A stretch of DNA of 64,000 nucleotides from Mya arenaria (lineage: Eukaryota; Mollusca; Bivalvia; Myida; Myidae). Location of the stretch: positions 13,298,269-13,362,268 of the forward strand of contig NC_069129.1 of NCBI RefSeq assembly GCF_026914265.1, in the 5' to 3' direction. Both the position numbers and the translations under genes were made by a program. Below, one piece after another: positions 55,055-64,000 of the stretch (position 1 is the first letter of the stretch; the number at the start of each line of letters is the position of its first letter). Under the pieces are notes generated by a model that had not been told where the DNA came from, searched no databases, and saw nothing but the letters and a program-made list of their open reading frames with translations.

Positions 55055-56729
55055 GGCCAAATAAAAAATAGGTGCGTTTCAGGTAACGCTACCAAAAAAA
55101 TAGGGTAGGTAGGTCGGAATATTTTTTTTATTTTTTTTTTTATATTTTTTTTGATATATTGATTTTAGTAACTGTTGACTCAGAAAGTAACACAAATAAA
55201 AGTCATCAATTTTCAGGTTTATCAGTAGTTTTTAAACATAATCCATGCTTCAAAGGAAAAATTCTTTATTTGTCTGGTTAAATACTTTGACAATGATGGT
55301 TGGATTTCAACTAAGTTATGGTACACCACTCTGCTATTATTAAAGACTTTCCAGGAACGGTTTTACTTTTCTTTATGCACCCTTTTGCTTTCAGTCACCC
55401 TCTGTAGAATGCTAACCGCCCTGTAACATAATTACATGAAGAGTGGGACAGCAAATTTACCATATAAGCCATCAGCCAAGGAAACCTCAATGCTGTAAAG
55501 AGGACCTGGGGGTTCAGGTTTGAAGAACAAGTAACATGCAGGTTTTATTGCCAAAATTGCACACTTAAGTCTGACATATCAAAAAGTCAGTATCTGACAC
55601 AATTGTATCTGACAAGAAAATATAGTTCAAGAATTGAAATATACCTGCCACACAAGCACAAACGACCCGTATTTCACCTTAGAGTTCGGACAATCTAAAA
55701 ATTCGGACATCCATTATTATTTTCAAAAATAATTGATTTTAGGTACCTAATTTTCGGACACCCAAAGGACTTCGATTGTAACTTTTACAGTTACTAAGTC
55801 TCACAGACCAAAATTATTGATCTTTATCGTTAAAATGCCTGGCTAGATTACCTAACCGTATACATCACTGTGATAAGTTAGTTAGTTACTACCCATCCTA
55901 AACGATTTATTGCCTGTTGAAAAGGATGTGTGATATATTTAATGGAGGATTAAAGAAACAACAAGGGCAATCAAGAGATTAAGAAAACACAAACATGACG
56001 TGTTTGTAAAACGATCCGCCAAAAAACTTTGAAACTTGTACCACACTTTTAATATAGACTTTATGAAGCAATAATCGTACAGTAATACTCATTGTAACAT
56101 CAATTGAACAATACAAGTCAACACATGCAATGATACAGGTAACTTTTTAATGTGATGAATTCAAGTTAGAAATGCAATACTTAAGTTACAATCAAAAACA
56201 CCACCCAGACACATTAATCCTGCATAGCATGTCCATGCTCTCCATGAGATCCTCGTGGGTATAACTAAGAGTTATGTGACGTCACACGATGTGACTGTTT
56301 GATCTGAAGCCGATAAAAGGTGTTTATTCATTTCAATGCATGTATAAAGTGGTGTTGAATGGAATTTTAATTAACTTGATGAAGGAGGTACACTTATAGG
56401 CGTAATAACCATTGATAACTACGGATAAATTAATAAGTGGTAAAATGCAGATATGAAGAAAAAAGGCAGGTTTACCATACATGTAGATAAAATGTAAATA
56501 TGGTTATTTTCTATGAATTCGGAGAGCGAAAAATTAATTATTTTAAGGTGTCCGAACTCTAAGGTGAAGTACGGTAAATACATTCAGAAATCCAACTCTA
56601 ATATTGTCAACTTTACGTACAAACATTTCGTACCCAAATCACATTTTTTCAGGGAAAAATAGGTTAGGGTCGGCGGGAAAAAATAGGGTCGGTCGGGTAA
56701 CCTGAAACAGACCTATTTTTTATTTGGCC
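55055..56729. mobile_element. Harbinger-like non-autonomous transposon, 1,675 bp
   Basis: Termini GGCCAAATAAAAAATAGGT and its inverted copy ACCTATTTTTTATTTGGCC (one or two mismatches further in, through TTTCAGGTTACC) form an inverted repeat of over 30 bp. It is flanked by TTA on both sides (55,052-55,054 and 56,730-56,732), a 3-bp TWA duplication as made by PIF/Harbinger transposons. Subterminal ATAGGGTAGGTAGG and TAGGGTCGG strings are shared with the short element at 57,894. No transposase frame. A second inverted-repeat element lies inside. Confidence 0.8.
55667..56574. mobile_element. Inverted-repeat element nested in the Harbinger-like one, 908 bp
   Basis: CCGTATTTCACCTTAGAGTT CGGACA (55,667-55,692) and its inverted copy (56,549-56,574) match over 26 bp with one difference. 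No coding frame inside. Target duplication not clear. The nesting shows that it jumped in after the outer element. Confidence 0.7.
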
Positions 56730-56732
56730 TTA

Positions 56733-57435
56733 CCATTTTAACTAGTTTAAAATACTCAATATTAATCATATAAAATTAGAACGTTAATTGTTAATTGCTT
56801 TGATTGGCTATGCACACGTACACTTAAGCATATAATGTTAGAATTGATGTTTGATGTAGCATTGTATTAAATACGTTTAGTAAATATTTATATCATGCAT
56901 CTTTGTTACGATCGAGAACCTAATTTTGTTAAGAATTTGATAATATGATATATAGTATACTTCTCTATTGACTATGTCTTTGCTCTTCACGATGATTTGT
57001 TTCATATGTTTTGCATTTTGGCTATGGATGACATATCATTTAATGCTGAATAAATGTTATGTTATGTATTAAATACGTTTTGTAGTTGTTTATAAAATCT
57101 GGGACGAATAATAATCCTACTCCCAGAGAAAAAATAAAATAATTACAAAACAACTCGGAAGCTGCAGATGAACTTTACTGATATTTTTTTTAAACATGCT
57201 TTGTGAATGACTTAGCATACCAATGTTCAATGTTTGTCCAAACCGAAGTAGGTTGAGACACATTAACTGCAGGGTATTCATAATCAAATGAATGAAGATT
57301 GGGTCAAGGTACATTGTTTTAATAACCATACGGGTGAAGGCGGAACATTTCAGCAGGGGAACATTTCTTCAACTTTCAAAGAAAGTTTCCTTATTGAATG
57401 TTTGAGCAAGTTGAGCAAGAGTTGAAGCTCTTCCC
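56733..57435. other. Unassigned AT-rich stretch
   Basis: No gene or repeat recognised. Confidence 0.5.
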
Positions 57436-57722
57436 ACTCTCACAGATTGAAAATTTTGACAATTTTTTGTCTTGAAACGAGCAAATTTATGCGAAAAATC
57501 ATGGAAACCAGTGATATATGACTGCTGACAAAAAAAGATCGCAGATTTTCATATTTAAGGTAAAAAAATACTGTTTTATGCATTGTTCTTAAACCTTTAG
57601 TAACGCTTTTAGCCATAAAACATAAATTTAAGAACGGAAATATAAAAATCTGCGATCTGATCTTTTGTCAACAGTCTTATATCACTAGTTTGCAGATATT
57701 TACGCAAAAATTGGCTCACAAT
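57436..57722. mobile_element. Palindromic element, ~285 bp, both arms
   Basis: Left arm CACTCTCACAGATTG, TTTTGACAATTTTTTGTC, GAAACGAGCAAATTTATGCG, ACCAGTGATATATGACTGCT, GATCGCAGATTTTCATATTT; the right arm repeats these inverted (AAATATAAAAATCTGCGATC, GTCAACAGTCTTATATCACT, TTTACGCAAAAATTGGCTC). The whole can fold into one long hairpin. Same family as 48,953 and 30,969. Confidence 0.8.
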
Positions 57723-57893
57723 AATAGGTTGATGCATTTTAATTTTTAATGTTTAACACATTTGATTTTAATGAGTAAAGCCTAAAACAACATATACTTT
57801 AGGTACAGAAAAAAAATATTAACCGTAATAGAAAAAAAAGATAGCTACGTAGCCACATATCCCCCAGTTGAAAACGTGCCAAAACATCGCTAA

Positions 57894-58225
57894 GGCCTAA
57901 AAAAAATTGTTTGGTTAGGGTTACATCCTTTTCAAAAATAGGTAGGGTAGGTAGGCTTTTTTTATTTTTATTAGGCTTTATATAAGAATATCATTTTCAT
58001 CATTGGAGAATGGTGTTAAAGTTATCTTCTGTATAAGCATTTAAGGTTTAAACTACATATTGAAAAGCAATTAAAAAAACAAAAAAAAACGAAAAAAACA
58101 TTTTTTTTTTTAGTTTTTTTAGTTTTTCATTTTTTTTTTCAAACTGACTATAAAAACGGTAGGGTCGGCACCTATTCCATAGGTAGGGTCGGGTAACCCG
58201 AACCAAATGTATATTTTTTTAGGCC
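57894..58225. mobile_element. Short Harbinger-like MITE, 332 bp
   Basis: GGCCTAAAAAAAATTGTTTGG and its inverted copy (ending TATTTTTTTAGGCC) carry TAA on each side (57,891-57,893 and 58,226-58,228), again a TWA target duplication. Subterminal TAGGGTAGGTAGG and TAGGGTCGGG tie it to the 1,675-bp element. Confidence 0.8.
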
Positions 58226-58228
58226 TAA

Positions 58229-59126
58229 CTGTTTTTGTCTGTACCTATAAATCATTTGCTTTTTTATTTTGACCATTAAAGTCAAACAAGTTAAACATGA
58301 TAATGCATTAAAATAAAAAAAATGCATCAAGTTATATTGTGCGCCTTTAACATGAAATCAGCATCCATTATAATGTTAAAATGGCAGAATATATCAATAA
58401 ATAGTGGCAGGGTGTTGTCATCACTCGCATCATCGGTATACTTTTAGATATGAACTATATGTACGGAATAGTCGTGCTTGGACAGCCACACACCGTGTAA
58501 TTAATGCTATTTCTTAAATCAAGTTAATATATATTTGAAGGTAACCACCCGTTTTGACACCTTATGTGTAGCCATCCAAGTGAATAACAATATATGTAAA
58601 TAAACGCAATTGATACTTGGGGCATTATTTCCATTAAAGATGTGAAGGGGCAATTGAAAATAACTAAAATCCCAGCACCACCATCTCAACCCTCGGGCAT
58701 TTAGCTGGTCTTCCGTCTGTTTAGTCCATTACATTTATTCAGACTCTTTGCAGCATCTTTGACAATTAATTCGTACGGTGATCATCGCCATCGGGTGATT
58801 CTTTCGAATTTTCTTCAGCATAAACGCAAATGGCCAATGCGGTTGTTGTTTGACAGAGCGAATACAAACATCGCTACCGTATTGGATATTTAGAGTCTCA
58901 TGGGCGTGATGGCAGAAATCACATGACTTCAGGGCGTGTAAAACCGTCTAAGAGAAAAGTTTGATGAAATGTTGCTTCGCTCGCAATTATTCTGTAAACT
59001 AAATACGAAGTTTGCTTACATTTAGCATAAACATATTTATCGTGATCTTGTTCAGATGTGTTGGAACATTTAACATTGTAAAACGATTTATGGATTACAA
59101 ACACGTCCGGTAATAAAATAAAACTG
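58229..59126 (+). promoter_or_regulatory. FoxC upstream region
   Basis: Contains CCAAT (58,834-58,838), an inverted CCAAT (ATTGG, 58,881-58,885) and two forkhead-type sites ACAAACA (58,864-58,870 and 59,097-59,103). The last sits just before the FoxC start. The promoter is probably within 58,730-59,100, where the DNA is less AT-rich. No TATA box is certain. Self-regulation through the forkhead-type sites is possible. Confidence 0.4.
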
Positions 59127-60686
59127 ATGATTGGAAAAAGTGAAAAGGACGGCTATGTGGGGAATTTCTTGGACATGAATCCCGGCGGCCTGTCCCGCTA
59201 CCCCGGGATGTCCGTTTCCGGTATAGGCAACAGCTCCTCTTTGACCATGATGCCGTCACTGTTTGGCGATCAGAACTACTACCGCCACGCGGCGGCCGGA
59301 TATGGCGGCATGGCGGCTGTCGGGGGGATGGGGATGTATGCGGGAACCAGCGCGGCGGACCAGTACTCCATGACGCGGCACACACCATACTCGCCGTACG
59401 GACCCCCGCACCACAGCACCAAGGACATGGTGAAGCCGCCATACAGCTATATTGCCCTCATTGCCATGGCCGTCCAGAGTCAGCCAGACAAAAAAGTAAC
59501 GTTGAACGGAATTTACCAATTTATCATGGACAGATTTCCATTTTATCGCGAAAATAAACAAGGCTGGCAGAACAGTATACGTCATAATTTGTCACTGAAC
59601 GAATGTTTTATAAAAGTTCCTCGGGATGATAAGAAACCAGGAAAGGGTTCATATTGGTCCCTACATCCGGACAGCTACAACATGTTTGATAACGGGAGTT
59701 ACCTTCGCCGCCGCCGACGGTTCAAGCGCCCAGACAAGGATAAGGACGATGCGGCTGTGGACGGCGGAGAGGCGCGTGTAAAGGAGGACTGCTCCGAGGA
59801 TGAAGCCGATGACGGCACCACTGAGACATCCGGTCACCAGAAATCTTGTGATCCGTTCAAGAAAACGGAGATTTCGGAGAGTCTGAAGGAAGAGAACCCA
59901 CCCAAACCGGACTTTGAAAATGTGAAATCCTCACTTAAAAGTTGCGAACTAGAAAATATAGTATCTGTAAAGCTTGATAGAAACATTATAAGAGTAGATT
60001 CTAGTCCGACGACACTGCCGCTGGCCGGTGAGCAGATCCACACAGACACGCCGGTGTCGTCGTTTTCTGTGGAAAACTTGATGACAAACCACGTCACTGA
60101 CTTGACGTCGGCCAATTCTTTCCTGAACGGACGTAATGCCGCGCACCTGCTGACACCACCCGTGTTACAGTGTTATTCCCGTCCGTCGGATATGTATCGG
60201 AATACAAGTGTCACCTCCCCGCCTACCGGAAATTACGGTTACTCCGGGAACTTTGGTTCACAAGCGTTGTTTCAGTCTTCAATAATTTCTCCATGCCGTT
60301 CAACGCTAACATCTAGTTTGACCCCGACGGAAGAGGGAACCAACGAAAGCGGAAACTCTCCTCATCCTACACCTGGACCGGCGCACTCTGGCTCACTAGC
60401 CGGAAGTAGCACACACCAGTCATCTCTACCTCAGGGAAACGCGTTCCTCCCCAGCATGTTTAGCGCCTCGCAGGGCGGACAGAATTATTCCCGGAACGCC
60501 TGGTACGTTCCGCCGACGGATTTTCCGACGGCGACCCACTTCAGCATGTTTGACTCTCAGAGACATTTAGATCCCCAGTCGCACACTCCGTCGTCGGCGG
60601 CGGCGGCGTCGAGCTGCCAACTGGCCGCTTTCCGTTCTTCATTCAAAGGCTCTGGACAGTATCCATGTGACTATGGTAAATTTTAG
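59127..60686 (+). CDS. Forkhead transcription factor FoxC, 519 aa
   Basis: An intact single exon. FoxC proteins bind DNA as monomers through the forkhead domain and control mesoderm and muscle or vascular-type development in animals; the product acts in the nucleus. Residues about 102-196 form a complete forkhead domain ([15 protein letters not shown] start, recognition helix [13 protein letters not shown] at 149-161, wing [20 protein letters not shown], basic end [11 protein letters not shown]). FoxC rather than another class is supported by the N-terminus ([18 protein letters not shown], like the vertebrate FOXC start), the FSVENLMT motif at 313-320 (an eh1-like repressor-binding motif of FoxC) and the C-terminal [16 protein letters not shown]. 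Vertebrate FOXC1 and FOXC2 are of similar length (about 500-550). A downstream Met at residue 17 or 28 could also be the start, since the first ATG context is weak. No breaks. Confidence 0.95.
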   Translation: MIGKSEKDGYVGNFLDMNPGGLSRYPGMSVSGIGNSSSLTMMPSLFGDQNYYRHAAAGYGGMAAVGGMGMYAGTSAADQYSMTRHTPYSPYGPPHHSTKDMVKPPYSYIALIAMAVQSQPDKKVTLNGIYQFIMDRFPFYRENKQGWQNSIRHNLSLNECFIKVPRDDKKPGKGSYWSLHPDSYNMFDNGSYLRRRRRFKRPDKDKDDAAVDGGEARVKEDCSEDEADDGTTETSGHQKSCDPFKKTEISESLKEENPPKPDFENVKSSLKSCELENIVSVKLDRNIIRVDSSPTTLPLAGEQIHTDTPVSSFSVENLMTNHVTDLTSANSFLNGRNAAHLLTPPVLQCYSRPSDMYRNTSVTSPPTGNYGYSGNFGSQALFQSSIISPCRSTLTSSLTPTEEGTNESGNSPHPTPGPAHSGSLAGSSTHQSSLPQGNAFLPSMFSASQGGQNYSRNAWYVPPTDFPTATHFSMFDSQRHLDPQSHTPSSAAAASSCQLAAFRSSFKGSGQYPCDYGKF

Positions 60687-61060
60687 AGTAGAAACTGTTT
60701 GTCGTGTTTACGGTTTCCGTTTCTTGTCACGTGGTTCATTTTAAAAAGTGGACACCGACGGTAGTAAAAGCATGCCAGTGATAATTTGCAGAAACAAAGA
60801 CATTTTGTAAAGTCATTACAAAATTAATATTATCTTGAACAATTTTACAATTTGCAATAAATGTATAGACAGTGTGTTTGAATAATTGTTATAATATTAT
60901 ACATGTGAAATAGTGCTCCTATATTTCTGTTTGAATTTTATTCCTTATCAGTTGTGCTGCGTGTGAATTAATTTATATTTTAAAATACTGTTATTGTGAT
61001 TGTTCATTTGCAATTTCCATGAATTTTCTGCCTGTATTACAATGCATACAATAAAAGGGT
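60687..61060 (+). terminator. FoxC 3' UTR and polyadenylation signals
   Basis: AATAAA at 60,856-60,861 and again at 61,050-61,055 lie 170 and 364 bp past the FoxC stop. Either could direct 3' end formation. Confidence 0.55.
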
Positions 61061-62183
61061 GTAAACTAGAACATTGTCAACATCAGTTTTAAAGAATAGA
61101 AAAAAATAAACAAAATTGTAAAGAGCCAAAAAAATAAAAAATAAAAATTATAATAAAAAAATAGAAATAAGTACAAATAAACTAATTGATAAATAATCAA
61201 AATAATTATAATAATATAATAGACGGATTATAATGTAATCAAGTAATCAGTTTAATAAAACAAAACTTATTAAATGAATACAATAATGAATTAATAATAA
61301 ATGAAAACAATATTTCAAATAAGTAAATACATTTGATATATAATGATAAATAATAAATGATGAAATCAACTTTAAAACAAAACGAGCGTTTGTATATTTT
61401 ATTCTTAAGTATTCATCGTACAAGTGTTTTTAAAAGGTAATTCGTAATTGGAAACATTTCTATTTGTTTAAGAATAATATTTTCATTGAAACAAAATACC
61501 ATCGACAATCAAGTTATTTGCATTTATTTAATAATTATGTGATACTATTATCTGTTTTAGTCGGAACTTTCAATATTATTACATGTTTATTTAGTGGTGC
61601 GCATTTTGCGTTAACATAGTCATATATATTATATATATCTATAATTAATCTGTTTGTAATACAAACACAATTACGATTATTTATATTGAAATATAAATCC
61701 TCAAAACTGAATACGATGAAACTCAATAATTTGAAATGTAAACATTGGAGCAAAACGATAATTAATACAAAATAAGTAACAAGTATTTATGAATATCAGA
61801 ATGATTAACTCTTATATTATTGACAGTAACAGATTTAAGTTTGTTCGGTAATTTCTACAAATGAATCACGGACAGTTTATGAACTGTGAACAGAAAATAT
61901 TGTTTTTAGGCTTCAGACACTTTGATTTGGTCTGACCCAACCGGCGTGTGTACGCTATCTTGCGTCTTACACTGCAAAAATGTTTCTTCAGTGCAAATTC
62001 GACTTTCTTTTAAGTGCCAAAAAGTATTTTTACTGCAAAAATGTCCCTTTTTCGAATGAAAGAACTTCGACGACCTTCAAACAACCAAAGCTCTGGTTGA
62101 TATATGTATAATCATACAAACAAAACAGTTAATTGTTTTTCCGCTATGATTTGTAGGCACAACTATTTTCCTCTTTTTTTGAA
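61061..62183. other. Very AT-rich low-complexity DNA
   Basis: Long AATAAATAA-type stretches at 61,090-61,380; no gene. Some short open frames on minus are AT-driven. Confidence 0.6.
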
Positions 62184-62392
62184 ACTCGCTTTGAAACCAT
62201 TTTGTTGGAACAATATCTTTGAAACCTGTCTTCAGACTCGCTTAAAACTTTTACAAAATTAGCTTTGAAACCTTTTTTGTTGAAACTCGCTTTGAAACCT
62301 TTGCGGAGACTCGCTTTGAAACCTTTGCGGAGATTCGCTTTGAAACCTTCGCGGAGACTCGCTTTGAAACTTTAACGGGACTAGCTTCGAAA
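62184..62392. repeat. Short degenerate tandem repeat, 24-27 bp
   Basis: Phrases GACTCGCTTTGAAACCTTTG recur about eight times, the last four at a regular 24 bp (62,300-62,390). Confidence 0.85.
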
Positions 62393-62580
62393 ATGTTATA
62401 CTTTAATACTGAATATAGAACATGATAATTATCTGTTTATACCATAGTTCCAATGATATGTGATATAAGTAAGGTCGCTGTTAGCGATGGGTTTTAATAG
62501 TCAGTACCAAACACCCGGAGAATTTGGTATATCAAATACATGTGTATAGTGCATTTGTTCAAAGTAATGAACTTTATTTG

Positions 62581-62621
<41 letters not shown>

Positions 62622-62622
62622 T
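62581..62622. repeat. (AAC)n microsatellite
   Basis: About 13 uninterrupted CAA units. Confidence 0.97.
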
Positions 62623-64000
62623 TGTACATATATTGTAAAAACGACAATCGCAAACGTTGGTTGACTGAAAATAAATCTACCTTGCAATATAATTTAGTTT
62701 GTGTCCATATGCATGTGATCTGTTCGAAAATAAATCATTTTTATTTAGCCTTCACAAAGTTCACATTTTGACGCATTTAATTTTGTTTACTTTCAGGCTT
62801 ATCATTAAACATAACATGTTTGCCTGTCATCAGTTGTATTAAATATATGGCGGGTCAAGTTGCATCGCTCATATTTCACCGAGAGATTTTATCATATTTT
62901 CTAACATATGGCGATATAATTGGGGCTTTTCTGAAATCCTCCGACAATTTACAAACGATTGTCAAATTTGATGTATGTAAACGAATGTGATGGATGAAAA
63001 GTAGGCTGCATTTGCAAACATCCATCTAGACGATATTTTTGCAATGGAAATATTTAAGAACTTTTAGGCGCTTAGCTTAAAGCATTCATTACTAATTCAT
63101 TACTAATTGCACGATTCCTTACAGTTTCATGCATGCATATTGTACTGCCACGCTGTCGCACATTTATATGAAATATCTAAAAATATTTGCAGCCATTTTT
63201 AATCACTTGGATAATTTGTCCACAGGTTAGTTTGCGTATTAAAATGATTTTATTGGTAAATATATATTTTTTAAAATAATATTGACCAATCGATAACATG
63301 TTTGGCTAAATAAAACCAAAACAAACCATTTAACCAGTGTTATACAAAGGACTGCCACCGAATGTGTCTGTAGATGCTCACTAGAGCCATAATAACATAT
63401 TAGGAAGTAGTTTCTTCTTATAACAGAAACACTTGTTTCCAAATCTTTTTGCCACATTACAAAACCATGCACAAGAAGTAAACCCTTTTCCTTTTCTGCC
63501 GCATCTGTTGTCGTTAACCGTTGGGCTTATCTGCAGTTTAATAAGTACATAGTAATGTTTAGCAACATAAAGTGCACACTCTCAAGCAAAAAATAAATAG
63601 AAAGCAGGTGAATTGCTGCCCTAAAAAGTGCATAGAATAAGTTAGTCTTTTCTGCCCTTCGTTACTCGAGCGGGGCAGGGCCTTTGTTTACCGATCTACA
63701 GGACTGACACTTCCGATGTTTACACGTGCACAAGGCGGCTACAAGTGGTGAAGATTCGCTCAACTGATAACGTATCTGCCTCCGTCATTACATATCGGCA
63801 ATTAGCGTCCAATTCACAAGTGATAGTTCACCCCGCGGGGCGCTAATGCTCTTTGCTGGCAGCTACTACTGGTAGTGCACGGAAAATATTAGTGTCTAAA
63901 ACCTGTCTAGTCCACAGAGAAAAAAATATCGTGGTTTCGCTTTTCGAGCCGTCTTTGTGGTTTCTGGCGTCTTGTGAAAAATAAATGTTGGTCATAGCAA
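62623..64000. other. Downstream noncoding DNA of FoxC
   Basis: No gene seen up to the window end. Positions about 63,690-63,900 are GC-richer and complex, with TGATAACGTATCTGCC, CGGCAATTAGCGTCCAATTC and the palindrome CCCCGCGGGG; this could be a conserved regulatory element or the start of another gene outside the window. Confidence 0.35.

Noticed and set aside
59095-59585. Minus-strand frames of 109-115 aa
   Set aside because: Shadows of the GC-rich FoxC coding region.
1-64000. Intact LTR retrotransposons, Polintons or LINEs
   Set aside because: No long terminal direct repeats, reverse transcriptase, integrase or capsid-like frames were seen; only short fossil pieces at 19.5 and 27 kb.

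Overview
The window reads as nuclear DNA of a marine bivalve mollusc, probably a heterodont. It is AT-rich, has few and widely spaced genes, and is crowded with repeats. Many of these repeats have the architecture described for bivalve 'pearl' elements: a 5' hairpin, a TCCG-type simple repeat, and a core of roughly 145-180 bp tandem units. The species call is inference; no organelle, bacterial or viral genome signature is seen.

Region by region. 1-14.2 kb is a long, decayed 76-bp satellite block with a near-identical core at about 3.84-5.99 kb. Its two flanks are inverted copies of each other (about 107-445 on minus and 13,420-14,225 on plus), and it is broken up by at least five insertions of pearl-like elements. 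14.3-19.2 kb is a second old minisatellite (about 42-43 bp), split by a 1.6-kb pearl-like element that itself carries another one. 19.3-31.2 kb holds fossil coding sequence (19.5-20.5 and 26.9-27.2 kb), duplicated repeat segments, more pearl-like elements, a MITE, and one probable two-exon gene (23.08-23.96 kb). 32.7-46 kb holds three further genes of unknown function: a 340-aa protein on minus, a two-exon 220-aa protein on minus and a 647-aa protein on plus. Between the last two lies an 82-copy array of a 26-bp unit. 46-59 kb is mostly noncoding: SINE-like and palindromic elements, a 63-bp minisatellite, a second and unrelated 26-bp array of about 84 units, and two Harbinger-like non-autonomous elements. 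59.1-60.7 kb is an intact single-exon forkhead gene, FoxC, the only gene identified with high confidence.

The genes form no operon or shared pathway. FoxC is a developmental transcription factor. Four neighbours encode basic, mostly disordered proteins with no family I recognise; two of them carry a PP1-type RVxF motif in a similar local context. The most unusual content is repeat architecture: (1) seven or more pearl-like families with unrelated cores but shared end structure (T-run then AG at the 5' end; inverted arm, small hairpin and CTCTTGTT at the 3' end); (2) the inverted flanks of the 76-bp block, which suggest one very large foldback-like unit; (3) two unrelated 26-bp arrays of almost equal total length. 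All coordinates of repeat edges were read by eye and may be off by several bases, more for degenerate arrays.
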